The notes beneath the pieces were generated by a model. It ran no database searches. It saw nothing but the letters and a program-made list of their open reading frames with translations, and was not told the DNA's origin. Shown here piece after piece: positions 43,321-53,500 of a DNA stretch of 64,000 nucleotides; within the stretch, counting starts at the first letter, position 1; every line of letters begins with the position of its first letter. The translations under genes and the position numbers were made by a program. Origin of the DNA: an uncultured Bacteroidales bacterium (GTDB taxonomy: Bacteria; Bacteroidota; Bacteroidia; Bacteroidales; UBA932); NCBI GenBank assembly GCA_944326305.1, contig CALVDL010000003.1, positions 62,001 through 126,000 of the forward strand, written 5' to 3'.

Positions 43321-44607
43321 GTGGCATATACGTGGAACTATAAAAAAGCTTTTCTGCGCTGTGCATTGCTTTTTGCTGCAGGCGCGGTATTGCAGATGGC
43401 CGCAGGGGGGATACCTGCGGCTTTCTTGCGTTATCCGTGGAGCCTGGTGGCCGCTGTGAATTATCTTTACCTTCTTGTCCTGGTTTATGCCATGAGTGAC
43501 CGCTTCCGGTGGCTGCGCACTTTGTGGGACGGGAAGTCATGTATCACGTCGCTTGCTTCGGTGCTGGTCATGATCATTGTGTATGGCCTTGTGCGTCAGG
43601 ACGGTTCGAAGGACGGCCTTGCAGGGGTGCTGGGTTTCACTTCAATGTCAGATTCGTGGATATTCAACTTGATGCTTGCCGCCCTCATGACTTCGCTCGG
43701 CATCCGGACGGTGGCGGAGCTGGGCCGTGCGGGCCAGATGGCCGGGATGCTCAGGACCGGGCGCATTACGGATTTCCTGCACAATGCCGCCAGGACCCTT
43801 GTCCATGTATCCGTATCCGTACTTCTTGTATCCGGCATCTTCGGCAGCGGGGACAAGGTGAAATGCAGGCTGACTGCACGTCTCGGGGAGCCGGTGGGGA
43901 TGGCTGCGGATGCGGAAGGCAAAGCTGTGGTGCTCCCGTTTTCCGTTGTCCTCGAGAAATTCACCGTGGACGGGTATCCTCCGAAGCTTTTCGTCTTTGA
44001 TTCGGAGGAGGATGCATTGTCAGAGGACTTCCTTTCCGTTGAGGAGGAGGGCGTGAAGGCCGATGTGGCCGGATGGTTCCTTTCGGCGGACAGGTATCTG
44101 GACATGGCGGGATGTATGCCAGGGGACACCGTGTACAGGGAACTTGAGCATGTCGGGGCTGTCCCTGCGGTCTATGTTACGGCCGAGAATCTGTCTACAG
44201 GGGAGCGGCATGCCGGGTGGGTGAGCTGCGGCAGCCGCATTTTCAGTTCGTCTTCGCTCGCCCTGGGAAGCGGCGCAGCGGTGGTGATGCCTCCTCCAGA
44301 GGCAAGGCAGTTCCTTTCACGTGTATCTGTTACTGATAAGGACGGGAACCGGGATGTGGCTGACATAAGGGTGAACCATCCTGCAAGGTACGGGGCCTGG
44401 CGCATATACCAGGCCGGCTATGACGTAACGCAGGGGAGGTGGAGCACGGTAAGCATGCTTGAGTGTGTGAAGGACCCGTGGTATTTTCTGGTGGATGCGG
44501 CGCTGTGGCTTATGCTCGTGTCCGGAGCCCTGATGTTCCTTTCGGGCGGGGTAAAGGGCACCCGGGGCAAGACAGAAGACCGTCCGGACAAAAATATGAA
44601 ACCTTGA
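43321..44607 (+). CDS. ResB-like cytochrome c biogenesis protein
   Basis: About 428 aa from a GTG at 43321; the frame stays open upstream inside the TIM-barrel gene, so the start is uncertain. Four membrane helices (near 15-40, 50-62, 76-94, and the C-terminal LVDAALWLMLVSGALMFL) and a large periplasmic loop ending in ARYGAWRIYQAGYD, the ResB (Ccs1) signature. With CcsA it forms the system II heme handling machine that links heme to CxxCH Cys. Five bases after the previous stop. Confidence 0.8.
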   Translation: MAYTWNYKKAFLRCALLFAAGAVLQMAAGGIPAAFLRYPWSLVAAVNYLYLLVLVYAMSDRFRWLRTLWDGKSCITSLASVLVMIIVYGLVRQDGSKDGLAGVLGFTSMSDSWIFNLMLAALMTSLGIRTVAELGRAGQMAGMLRTGRITDFLHNAARTLVHVSVSVLLVSGIFGSGDKVKCRLTARLGEPVGMAADAEGKAVVLPFSVVLEKFTVDGYPPKLFVFDSEEDALSEDFLSVEEEGVKADVAGWFLSADRYLDMAGCMPGDTVYRELEHVGAVPAVYVTAENLSTGERHAGWVSCGSRIFSSSSLALGSGAAVVMPPPEARQFLSRVSVTDKDGNRDVADIRVNHPARYGAWRIYQAGYDVTQGRWSTVSMLECVKDPWYFLVDAALWLMLVSGALMFLSGGVKGTRGKTEDRPDKNMKP

Positions 44608-44611
44608 GTAT

Positions 44612-45397
44612 ATGGACTGGAGTCATTTCATATTCTACGGCGCGGCTGCGGCCATTTGCTGGATTGCCGGTGCCGTGGCGGCATACCGGAGTGAGGGAGT
44701 GCGTCCTGCTGCAGCCCTGTCCCTGTGCGGCAGTGCCATATTCCTTGTGTTCATTACGGGCCTGTGGATTTCCCTGGAGCGTCCTCCGATGCGCACAGTG
44801 GGGGAGACCAGGCTCTGGTATTCCTTTTTCGTGTCCATTGCAGGAATTGCTGTCTTCGCCAGGTGGCGCTACAGGTGGATACTCCTGTTCAGCAGTGTCA
44901 TGTCCATTGTGTTTGTCTGTATAAACGTTCTCAAGCCTGAGATACATGACAAGACCCTGATGCCCGCCCTGCAGAGCGTATGGTTCATCCCGCATGTCTC
45001 GGTCTATATGATGGCCTATGCGCTTCTCGGCGCCGTGACCCTGTTTGCCGTTTACCTGTGGCTGAGGCCGTCGCACAGGATGCCCTCGGAGCGCGAGATG
45101 CAGATGTGCGACTCCCTGGTGAGAATCGGCTGGGCATTCCTGTCCGCCGGTATGGTTATGGGCGCCCTGTGGGCCAAGGAGGCATGGGGGGACTGGTGGA
45201 CCTGGGATCCGAAGGAGACATGGGCTGCCGCCACGTGGCTGGGCTATCTTCTGTACCTTCATCTGCGTCCCGGACTGCGCAGGGACAGCAGCCTTGCCTT
45301 CGCCCTGCTGGTATTTTCTTTCCTGCTGCTCCAGATGTGCTGGTACGGGATAAACTACCTCCCTTCGGCACAGGGTGCCAGCGTGCATATATACTGA
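44612..45397 (+). CDS. ccsA: Cytochrome c assembly protein CcsA/ResC
   Basis: 261 aa, about eight membrane helices. The tryptophan-rich heme motif is in AWGDWWTWDPKETWAA, with conserved His residues (WFIPHVSVYMMAYALLG and LLYLHLRPGL) that ligate heme. Four bases separate it from the ResB gene. It completes the cytochrome unit begun at 39454 and is the last gene before convergent dnaE. Confidence 0.92.
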   Translation: MDWSHFIFYGAAAAICWIAGAVAAYRSEGVRPAAALSLCGSAIFLVFITGLWISLERPPMRTVGETRLWYSFFVSIAGIAVFARWRYRWILLFSSVMSIVFVCINVLKPEIHDKTLMPALQSVWFIPHVSVYMMAYALLGAVTLFAVYLWLRPSHRMPSEREMQMCDSLVRIGWAFLSAGMVMGALWAKEAWGDWWTWDPKETWAAATWLGYLLYLHLRPGLRRDSSLAFALLVFSFLLLQMCWYGINYLPSAQGASVHIY

Positions 45398-45422
45398 TTT
45401 CCCGGGAGGCCCCGCCAGTTTG

Positions 45423-48400
45423 TCATTTGCTTATCACATTGTACTTGATATTCATGTCCTTCAGGTCATTGATGAACGGGGCTGAAATGGCTATCTGGAA
45501 TTTCCTGGAGAGGAACTCTATGTTGTACCTGGTATTCGGGTCGTAAAGGAACATGGTCAGGGGGACGGTCCCCTTGTTCTTCTTTATGACTTTCCCGAGC
45601 CGCTCGCGGAAGTCGCTGTTGAGCATCGGGGTGGTAATCTGGATGGAGAATCCCTTGACGTATGTCTCGGTGACATTCCCAAGCAGCATTATCTTCTTTA
45701 TTTTGAATCCGTAAGGCGGGTCCCCCATGGTCTTGCGGTCTTCCGGCTTGCGGAAATATTTCTCTCCTATCTCCCCGTCGATGAACACTGCGGTGTTCGG
45801 TTGCAGATAGTTCATGAAATTCTCGTGGTCCTTTCCGAACAGGGCGATTTCATAGCTTCCCTCCTTGTCTTCAATGACTGTCTTGGAGTATGGCTTTCCC
45901 GTTTTGGTGGAAAGTGTCTGGGACGAGGATATGTATCCTGCCACTGATATTTTCATCGTCTTCTTCGCTTCTTCACAGGAGTTTATGAGGTCATTTATTG
46001 AGGCCACGCTGCCTGTTGTGAAATTCTCTATCTCGAACGAATATTTGTCAAGAGGGTGCGAGGAGAGGTACATCCCCACGAGTTCCTTTTCACGCTTGAG
46101 TATCTCCATCTCGTTCTCTTCCACGCGCATTGCAGGCATTTCAGGCCTTATGGGCTTCGCTTCCTCCATTTCGCCGAAAAGGGAGTTGGAAGAGTCGACA
46201 GTGTCCTTCCTGTACTGGTCGGCATATCTTACAAGCGCATCCAGGAACGTGTCCCCGGACGGCCATGGCAGCATGTACTGCGACCTGGAATACCCGAAGC
46301 TGTCGAATGCCCCGGAATATATCAGCGACTCGAACGCTTTGCGGTTCACGATGCCGGCCATGCGTTCAGTGAATTCATAAATGTCGGTGAAAGGGCCGCC
46401 ATTCTCGCGTTCGGCGATGATGGCCTTGACTATATTGTCCCCGAACCCTTTGATGCCGCCCAGGCCGAAACGCACGTTCCCTTCCTTGTTCACGGTGAAT
46501 CCTGAGTCGCTCTCGTTCACGTCCGGGTTCAGCACCCTGATCCTGGACTTCCTGCAGTCGTCCATGATCTTCTTGATCTCGTCCATGTTGGAGAGGTTGC
46601 GGCTGAGGTTGGCCGCCTGGAATTCCGCAGGGTAATGCGCTTTAAGGTACCCTGTCTGGTAGCTTACCCAGGCGTAGCAGGTAGCGTGGGACTTGTTGAA
46701 GGCGTACTGTGCGAACTTTCGCCAGTCCCCCCAGATCTTTTCAAGAATTTCGACAGGGTGGCCATGCTCCTTGCCTCCGTTGATGAACTTGTCGTGGAGG
46801 GATTCGAGGACGTCCAGCTGCTTCTTTCCCATGGCTTTACGCAGCTTGTCGGCCTGGCCTTTGGTGAAGCCTGCGAGCTTCTGGGACAGCAGCATGACCT
46901 GCTCCTGGTATACCGTGACACCGTATGTGTCCTGCAGGAATTCCTCCATTTCCGGCAGGTCGTACTCTATTTTTTCAGTCCCCTGTTTCCTGGCTACGAA
47001 TGACGGGATATAGTCCAGAGGGCCCGGGCGGTAGAGGGCGTTCATGGCAATGAGGTCCTCGAACCTTGTCGGCTGGAGCTTCTGGAGCCACTGTTTCATG
47101 CCCTCGGACTCGAACTGGAACACGCTTGTAGTGTCCCCGCGCCCGTACAGCCGGTATGTCTCCTCGTCATCTATCGGGATGGTCTCTATATCGATGTCGA
47201 TTCCGTGGCGTTTCTTTATGTTTGCAAGGCACTCCTTTATGATGGAGAGGGTCCTCAGCCCCAGGAAGTCCATCTTCAGCATGCCCACGTCCTCGATGAA
47301 GCAGCCTTCGTACTGGGACACCCAGACATCCTCTCCGGTGGCCTTGTCCGAGGCCACGCTTATCGGGATGTAGTCGGTAAGGTCACCGCGCCCTATGATC
47401 ATGGCGCAGGCGTGCACTCCCGTCTGTCTGATGCAGCCTTCGAGCTTGACGGCGTATTTGAGCACGTCCTTGACCTGCTCCGTGCCGTTTTCATATTCGT
47501 TCTTGAGTTCGGGCAGGTATTTCACGCAGTTGGAGAGTTTCGGCTTGAATTCCTTCTTGACCTTCTTCCCGTCCTCCACCACCTCGGCTTCAAACGGCTT
47601 GTCAGGAATCATCTTGGTGAGCCGGTTGGACTCGTCGATAGGCATGTTGCTCACGCGTGCGACATCCTTTATGGCGCTTTTCGCCGCCATGGTCCCGAAC
47701 GTTATCACGTGGGACACATGGTCTTTCCCGTATGTGTCCTCCACATACCTGAATACCCGGTACCTTCCGTCATCGTCGAAGTCAATGTCTATATCCGGCA
47801 TGGAGATACGGTCCGGGTTGAGGAAACGCTCGAACAGGAGCTGGTATTTGATCGGGTCTATATTGGTGATTCCCAGACAGTAGGCTACGGCGGATCCTGC
47901 CGCGGAGCCACGTCCCGGGCCTACTGATATGCCGTTTCTGCGCGCCGCTGCTATGAAGTCCTGCACGATGAGGAAGTAGTCCGGGAAGCCCATCCTGCAG
48001 ATGGTCTTCAGCTCGAAGTCAAGACGTTCGCTCTGCTCTTCCGTCAGGGTGTCACCATACCTCCTGCGCGCCCCTTCGTAGCACAGATGGCACAAGAAGG
48101 CCACAGAATGTGTGAACGCCTCCCCCCGGTCATTCCCTTCCTTGTCGCAGCGCCCCACATCTATCACATCCTTGTATTTGTCAAGATACCTGTCTATATC
48201 CTTCAGGAACCCTTCGTCTATCCTGAACAACGGGAGGACATGTCCCCTGTCAATCTCATACCTCTCCACCTTTTCCAGGATCTCAAGCGTGTTCGCCAGG
48301 AACTCGGGATGGTCCGGGAAAAGCGCGGCCATCTCCTCCTCGCTCTTGAGATATTCCTGCTGTGTGTAGCGCATGCGGTCCGTATCGGTAAGGTATGCGT

Positions 48401-49106
48401 TGGTAGTGAGGCAGATAAGTCTGTCATGCGCCGGTCCGTCCTCTTTCCTTACGAAATGGGAGTCGTTCGTGGCCACAATCTTGACACCGGTCTTGCGTGA
48501 CAGTTCAATGATGCCTTCAAGGGCGGTCATCTGTTTCTCGTACACTTCCTGGGACTGTCCCGGTATTTCCGTGCGGTGCAGCTGCACTTCGAGATAGTAG
48601 TCGTCTCCGAATACGTCCTTGTGCCATTCTATTGCCTTTTCCGCGGCAGCCATGTCCCCTGCAATGATGTTCCTCGGGATTTCCCCCGCTACGCATGCAG
48701 AGCAGCATATCAGGTCCTTCGAGTACTTCTGTATCACCTCATGGCTCACCCGCGGCTTGTAGTACATGCCTTCGATGTGCCCGGTGGATACTATCTTCAT
48801 GAGGTTCTTGTACCCGTTGTAGTTCTTGGCAAGGAGGATCAGGTGGTAATAGCTCTTGTGGTCCTTGTCCTTCAGCCTGTGGTCATAGTGTGTCGTCACA
48901 TAGACTTCGCAGCCTATTACAGGTTTTATGTCAGGATGTTTCTTCGCGAATTTGAAGAATTCCTTTACTCCGTACATGTTCCCGTGGTCGGTGATGGCGA
49001 GCCCGGGCATGCCGAGCTCTTCTGCCCTGTTGAAAAGGTCTTCGATAGAAGCCTGGCCGTCCAGGATGGAATATTGCGTATGTACGTGAAGGTGAACGAA
49101 TGACAT
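45423..49106 (-). CDS. dnaE: DNA polymerase III alpha subunit
   Basis: Catalytic replicase, 1227 aa. N-terminal PHP domain (FVHLHVHTQYSILDG), palm with SVGPGRGSAAGS and the catalytic Asp438/Asp440 in SMPDIDIDFDDDGR, MGKKQ and tandem helix-hairpin-helix (VRFGLGGIKGFGDNIV), and an OB-fold (about 1040-1130) followed by a tail domain. Type DnaE1. It is monocistronic; a TATCTTTG promoter lies 34 bases upstream and a terminator of galM is between. Confidence 0.98.
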   Translation of the reverse strand: MSFVHLHVHTQYSILDGQASIEDLFNRAEELGMPGLAITDHGNMYGVKEFFKFAKKHPDIKPVIGCEVYVTTHYDHRLKDKDHKSYYHLILLAKNYNGYKNLMKIVSTGHIEGMYYKPRVSHEVIQKYSKDLICCSACVAGEIPRNIIAGDMAAAEKAIEWHKDVFGDDYYLEVQLHRTEIPGQSQEVYEKQMTALEGIIELSRKTGVKIVATNDSHFVRKEDGPAHDRLICLTTNAYLTDTDRMRYTQQEYLKSEEEMAALFPDHPEFLANTLEILEKVERYEIDRGHVLPLFRIDEGFLKDIDRYLDKYKDVIDVGRCDKEGNDRGEAFTHSVAFLCHLCYEGARRRYGDTLTEEQSERLDFELKTICRMGFPDYFLIVQDFIAAARRNGISVGPGRGSAAGSAVAYCLGITNIDPIKYQLLFERFLNPDRISMPDIDIDFDDDGRYRVFRYVEDTYGKDHVSHVITFGTMAAKSAIKDVARVSNMPIDESNRLTKMIPDKPFEAEVVEDGKKVKKEFKPKLSNCVKYLPELKNEYENGTEQVKDVLKYAVKLEGCIRQTGVHACAMIIGRGDLTDYIPISVASDKATGEDVWVSQYEGCFIEDVGMLKMDFLGLRTLSIIKECLANIKKRHGIDIDIETIPIDDEETYRLYGRGDTTSVFQFESEGMKQWLQKLQPTRFEDLIAMNALYRPGPLDYIPSFVARKQGTEKIEYDLPEMEEFLQDTYGVTVYQEQVMLLSQKLAGFTKGQADKLRKAMGKKQLDVLESLHDKFINGGKEHGHPVEILEKIWGDWRKFAQYAFNKSHATCYAWVSYQTGYLKAHYPAEFQAANLSRNLSNMDEIKKIMDDCRKSRIRVLNPDVNESDSGFTVNKEGNVRFGLGGIKGFGDNIVKAIIAERENGGPFTDIYEFTERMAGIVNRKAFESLIYSGAFDSFGYSRSQYMLPWPSGDTFLDALVRYADQYRKDTVDSSNSLFGEMEEAKPIRPEMPAMRVEENEMEILKREKELVGMYLSSHPLDKYSFEIENFTTGSVASINDLINSCEEAKKTMKISVAGYISSSQTLSTKTGKPYSKTVIEDKEGSYEIALFGKDHENFMNYLQPNTAVFIDGEIGEKYFRKPEDRKTMGDPPYGFKIKKIMLLGNVTETYVKGFSIQITTPMLNSDFRERLGKVIKKNKGTVPLTMFLYDPNTRYNIEFLSRKFQIAISAPFINDLKDMNIKYNVISK

Positions 49107-49139
49107 TTTGTAAAAGGATTTTTATGTGTTGCGGACTGG

Positions 49140-49147
49140 CAAAGATA
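49140..49147 (-). promoter_or_regulatory. -7 box for dnaE
   Basis: Reverse strand TATCTTTG (TAnnTTTG), 34 bases before the dnaE ATG, directly next to the galM terminator. Confidence 0.5.
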
Positions 49148-49149
49148 AT

Positions 49150-49189
49150 AAAACAGAGGGTGACCAGAAAATATTTTGGCTCACCCTCT
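49150..49189 (-). terminator. Terminator of the aldose epimerase gene
   Basis: AGAGGGTGA (49155-49163) / TCACCCTCT (49181-49189), loop with CCAGAAAATATTTTGGC that can pair further; on the reverse strand GTTTTATT follows. It lies about 90 bases past the galM stop. Confidence 0.85.
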
Positions 49190-49279
49190 CATGGACTTTT
49201 TAATATTGTCTTGGACTTGCTTTCCGGGCAGCTGCCCTGCAGTCCTTCAGGAATCCTTCATAATGCGTCTTAAAACGGC

Positions 49280-50446
49280 TTATTTCAGGCTGAATGCATA
49301 TACGGTATGGTGAGTATATGTCTCGCCGGGCCTGAGCACTGATGAAGGGAAATTCTCGTGGTGCGGTGCGTCCGGGAAATTCTGCGTCTCAAGGGCGATT
49401 CCTGAACGTACATTGTGGACCTCCCCACGCTTGCCGGTCTCTTTCCCGTTCATTCCCTGTCCTGCGTAGAACTGCAGTCCCGGCTGGTCGGTGTATATCT
49501 TCATCACGATTCCGGTTTCAGGCTCGTAGACTTCCGCTGCGATGTGGGCCCCCTTGTGCGTGCCGTCGGAGGTCTTGTTCAGTACCCAGTTGTGGTCATA
49601 GCCCTTGCCGAGTCTCAGCGGTTCAAAGTCAGGGGTGTCCATCCTCGCTCCAATGGCCGTCGCCGTCCTGAAGTCCATCGGTGTGCCTTCCACAGGCGCT
49701 ATCTCTCCGGTAGGGATGAGCTCGTCATCGGTCGGGGTGTATCCGTCGGCGTATATTGTCATCAGGTGCGAGTCGGTGGACTTGGCCGATGTGCCGTGGA
49801 GATTGTAGTAGACGTGGCTTGTAGGGTTGAGGATTGTAGGTGCGTCCGTTGTGGCGCTGTAGTCGATTACGACCTCATTCTCCTGGGTGAGGGTGTAGGT
49901 CACTGATATGGTGAGGTTGCCCGGATAGCCCTCCTCGCCGTCCGGGGAGAGGTAGGTCATTTTCACTGCAGAGTTCCCCGCCTTGTCGGTGAACTGCTCG
50001 GCGTCCCATATTTTAGTGGAGAATCCGCCTGCCCCGCCGTGCAGCTGGTTGTCATTCTCGTTGATTGTGAGCTGGTATTCCTTGCCGTCGAGGGAGAATT
50101 TCCCGTCCTTTATCCTGTTGCCGTAGCGTCCTACCACAGGGCCGGAGTATTTGTCCTTTGCGTTGAGGTAGGCGTCGATGCTGCCGTATCCCCATACCAC
50201 ATCCTTGAAGGTACCGTCGGCGGACGGAACCCACAGGGCTACAATCCTGGCCCCGTAGTTGGTCAGCTGGACGGTCATGCCGTTGCTGTTCTCCAGGGTG
50301 TAGATTCCGGTGCTCTTACCGTCGATTACTTTGCTGAACGCCTCGTCAGGAAGCAGTTCAATTCCGGTCCCTTTGTTTTCTGTACAGCCGGCGCAAGCCA
50401 TGGCGATGAGCGCTGCAGCGGCAGTCCTGATCAGATTTCGTGTCAT
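49280..50446 (-). CDS. galM: Aldose 1-epimerase (galactose mutarotase), lipoprotein form
   Basis: 388 aa. It interconverts alpha and beta anomers of sugars. N-terminal lipobox ALIAMACAGCTENKG places it in the envelope rather than the cytosol. Active-site motifs: GRYGNRIKDGKF, NENDNQLHGGAGGF (catalytic His), PTSHVYYNLHG, DHNWVLNK and ALETQNFPDAPHH (catalytic Glu). It would equilibrate sugars released in the periplasm. Standing alone between dnaE and secDF. Confidence 0.94.
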   Translation of the reverse strand: MTRNLIRTAAAALIAMACAGCTENKGTGIELLPDEAFSKVIDGKSTGIYTLENSNGMTVQLTNYGARIVALWVPSADGTFKDVVWGYGSIDAYLNAKDKYSGPVVGRYGNRIKDGKFSLDGKEYQLTINENDNQLHGGAGGFSTKIWDAEQFTDKAGNSAVKMTYLSPDGEEGYPGNLTISVTYTLTQENEVVIDYSATTDAPTILNPTSHVYYNLHGTSAKSTDSHLMTIYADGYTPTDDELIPTGEIAPVEGTPMDFRTATAIGARMDTPDFEPLRLGKGYDHNWVLNKTSDGTHKGAHIAAEVYEPETGIVMKIYTDQPGLQFYAGQGMNGKETGKRGEVHNVRSGIALETQNFPDAPHHENFPSSVLRPGETYTHHTVYAFSLK

Positions 50447-50532
50447 AATTAAGGTTTATTGATTAAGTTGTTAAATATTCTGTAAACTTACATTATTTCA
50501 GCATATTATGCAACAATGAAATTTCCTTCCAT

Positions 50533-50566
50533 AAAAAATGGCCGGTCATGCAGACCAGCCATTTTC
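50533..50566 (-). terminator. Terminator of secDF
   Basis: AAAATGGC, C, GGTC ... GACC, A, GCCATTTT (50535-50565); on the reverse strand the right arm is followed by TTTATGG. Twenty bases from the secDF stop. Confidence 0.85.
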
Positions 50567-50585
50567 TATTGTTTCGCTGCGGGGA

Positions 50586-53500
50586 CTATTTGTTCAGTTT
50601 TTTCTTTGCAGCTTTCCTTTTTTCATCCCACATTGTGACATCGTACATGATAGGTGTAGCGATGAACAGGGATGCATATGTTCCGATTGCGATACCGAGC
50701 ACGAGTGCTACTGCGAGTCCCCTGATCACTTCACCTCCGAAGATTGCGATGGCGACCATCACAATGAGAGTCGTGAGGGAGGTGTTCATTGTACGGGACA
50801 GGGTGCTGTTGAGGGCCTGGTTCGCATTATCATAGAGCGGCATCTTCGGATGCAGTGTCTTGTACTCACGGATACGGTCGAAAATGACCACTGTATCGTT
50901 GATTGCATAACCGATGATTGTCAGTATAGCCGCGATGAATGTCTGGTCTATGTCGAGGCTGAACGGAAGTATACCCGAGAACAGTGAGAAGAATCCGATC
51001 ACTATGATTGCCGTGTGGGCGAGACCCATGACACCGCCGAATCCCCAAGTCCATTTCTTGAAGCGGACTGCAATGTACGCGAAGATCACGAACAGGGCTA
51101 TGATGACTGCAATGATGGCATCGCGCTTCATGTCGTTGGCGATAGTAGGGCCCACCTTGTCGGAACTGATGATACCGTTAGGGTTCTCAAGTGTTGAGGT
51201 GAATTCGCTCAGCGTAAGGTCTTCAGCGAAGAATCCCTTCAGGGCGTCATACAGAATCTGCTCTACCTCTGCATCCACCTCTGTGGATTCCTCTGCCACC
51301 TTGTACTGGGTGGTGATCTTCATCTGGCTTTCACCTCCGAACTGTTTGACCTCTACTGCAGAACCGAATTTCTGGCTCTGGTCGGCTGCATCGGCCTTGC
51401 TGAAGGCATCTATGGTCGCCTCCCTTACTTCCTCTGTCGAAACCGGCTGGTCGAACCTTACTACGAAAGTACGTCCTCCGGTGAAGTCAACACCGTATGT
51501 GAACCCTTTGGTGAACATCGACACGATGCAGATGACGATCACGATGCCGGAAATGGCGTATGTGTATTTCTTCTTTGCAAGGAAATTGACATGCGTGTTC
51601 TTGAGGAAGTTTCTCGTGTACTTGTTGTCGAAAGTGATGTTCTTGCCCTTTGCGAGCCTGTCTTCAAAGATCAGCCTTGATATGAAGATTGAAGTGAGGA
51701 CAGACGTGATGATACCGATGATGAGGGTAGTGGCGAATCCCTGTACAGGGCCAGAACCGAAGATGAAGAGGACGATACCCGTAAGGATGGTGGTGATCTG
51801 TCCGTCTATGATTGCTGAATAGGCGTTTGAATAACCGTCGGCTACCGCCTTGCTCAGGCCCTTGCCGGAGCGGAGCTCCTCCTTGATTCGTTCATAGATG
51901 ATGACATTCGCGTCGACCGCCATACCGAGGGTCAGGACGAGACCTGCTATACCAGGCAGCGTCAGTACAGCACCGAACGATACGAGGGTGCCCAGGAGAA
52001 GGAGCACGTTGCAGAGCAGTGCCGCATCGGCCACCAGACCGGCGCCATGGTAGAACAGCGCCATGTAAAGGAGCACCAGCACGAATGCAATCGCGAATGA
52101 AATGAGCCCTGCGTTGATGGACTCGGATCCCAGTGACGGGCCGACCACCTGCTCCTGGATAATGGTTGCAGGTGCAGGGAGCTTACCGGACTTCAGCACG
52201 TTGGCGAGGTCTTCCGCTTCCTCCAGGTCGAAGTTTCCTGTGATCTGGGAGCTTCCTCCTGTGATTTCCGTATTTACGACAGGGTATGAATAAACCATCC
52301 CGTCGAGGACGATGGCTATCTGCCTTCCGATATTGTCCTTGGTCATCCTTGCCCAGATGTTGGCTCCTTCCGCGTTCATGGTCATTGACACTTCAGGACT
52401 TCCGCCCTGTCCGCTGTACTGTACGCGTGCGTCAGTCACCACGCCTCCGTCAAGAGGGGCCTTGCCGTCACGTGAGGTGGCCTTGATGGCAACGAGCTCG
52501 TAAGTGTTGCCGCCAGGGATGAAGGATGACGGCTTGACAGACCAGTGCGCCTTGAACTCGGCAGGGAACAGGGCCTCGATCTGAGGCATGTTCAGCCACC
52601 TGTTGATCTTTGCCGTATCTGCGTAGTTGGCATATCCTATGCATGCCCCGCTGGCAAGGCGTCCGTTGTACATTGCCGGCTGGAGGGCGGCGAACAGAGG
52701 ATTCTCCTTTCTGTACTGCTCTATCTGGGCTGCGTCGGCGGCCTGGCTCTGTATCTCCTGTGATATGAGTGAGTCTGCGCTTGAAACCTCGTTCTCCTCT
52801 GCTGCAGGTGCTTCTGCGGCTACTTCAGTGGAATCGCTGTCTGAAAGCAGCTGTGCAAGTGTGCTGTTGGCCTCCTGGAGGAAAGGGAAAATCTCGGAGT
52901 TGTCGTATGTCGCCCAGAACTCGAGGGAAGCCGTTCCCTGGAGGAGTTTCCTCACACGCTCCGGCTCTTTAACGCCCGGAAGCTCCACGAGGATCCTGCC
53001 GCTGTTCCCGAGCTTCTGGATGCTCGGCTGCGTTACGCCGAAACGGTCGATACGGTTCCTCAGGACATTGAAGGAGTTGGAGATGGCGCTTTCCGCCTCG
53101 CCGCGGATCACCTCGATCACCTGCTCATCGGAGAATTCAGGCTTGATCTTGTCCCTCATCTCATATGTACCGAAGATCTGTGCGAGCCTCTGGCCGTTGC
53201 CGACCTCTTTCCATGCCTCCGCGAACAGGGTGATGAAATCCCCGCTTGAAGTCACGGTGCGCTGGTCCGCAAGGGTGAGGGCCTGCTCGAATTCAGGAGA
53301 CTGGTTATTGTCTGCCAGTGCCCTTACCAGGTCCTTCAGCTGCACCTGGAGCATGACGTTCATACCGCCTTTAAGGTCGAGGCCGAGATTGATTTCCTTT
53401 GATTTTACATCTTTGTAGGTGTAGCCGAAATATATCTTCTCGGAAGATATTGAGTCGAGATACCACCTGTTGCTTTCCTTCCTGACTGAATCGAGGGCGA

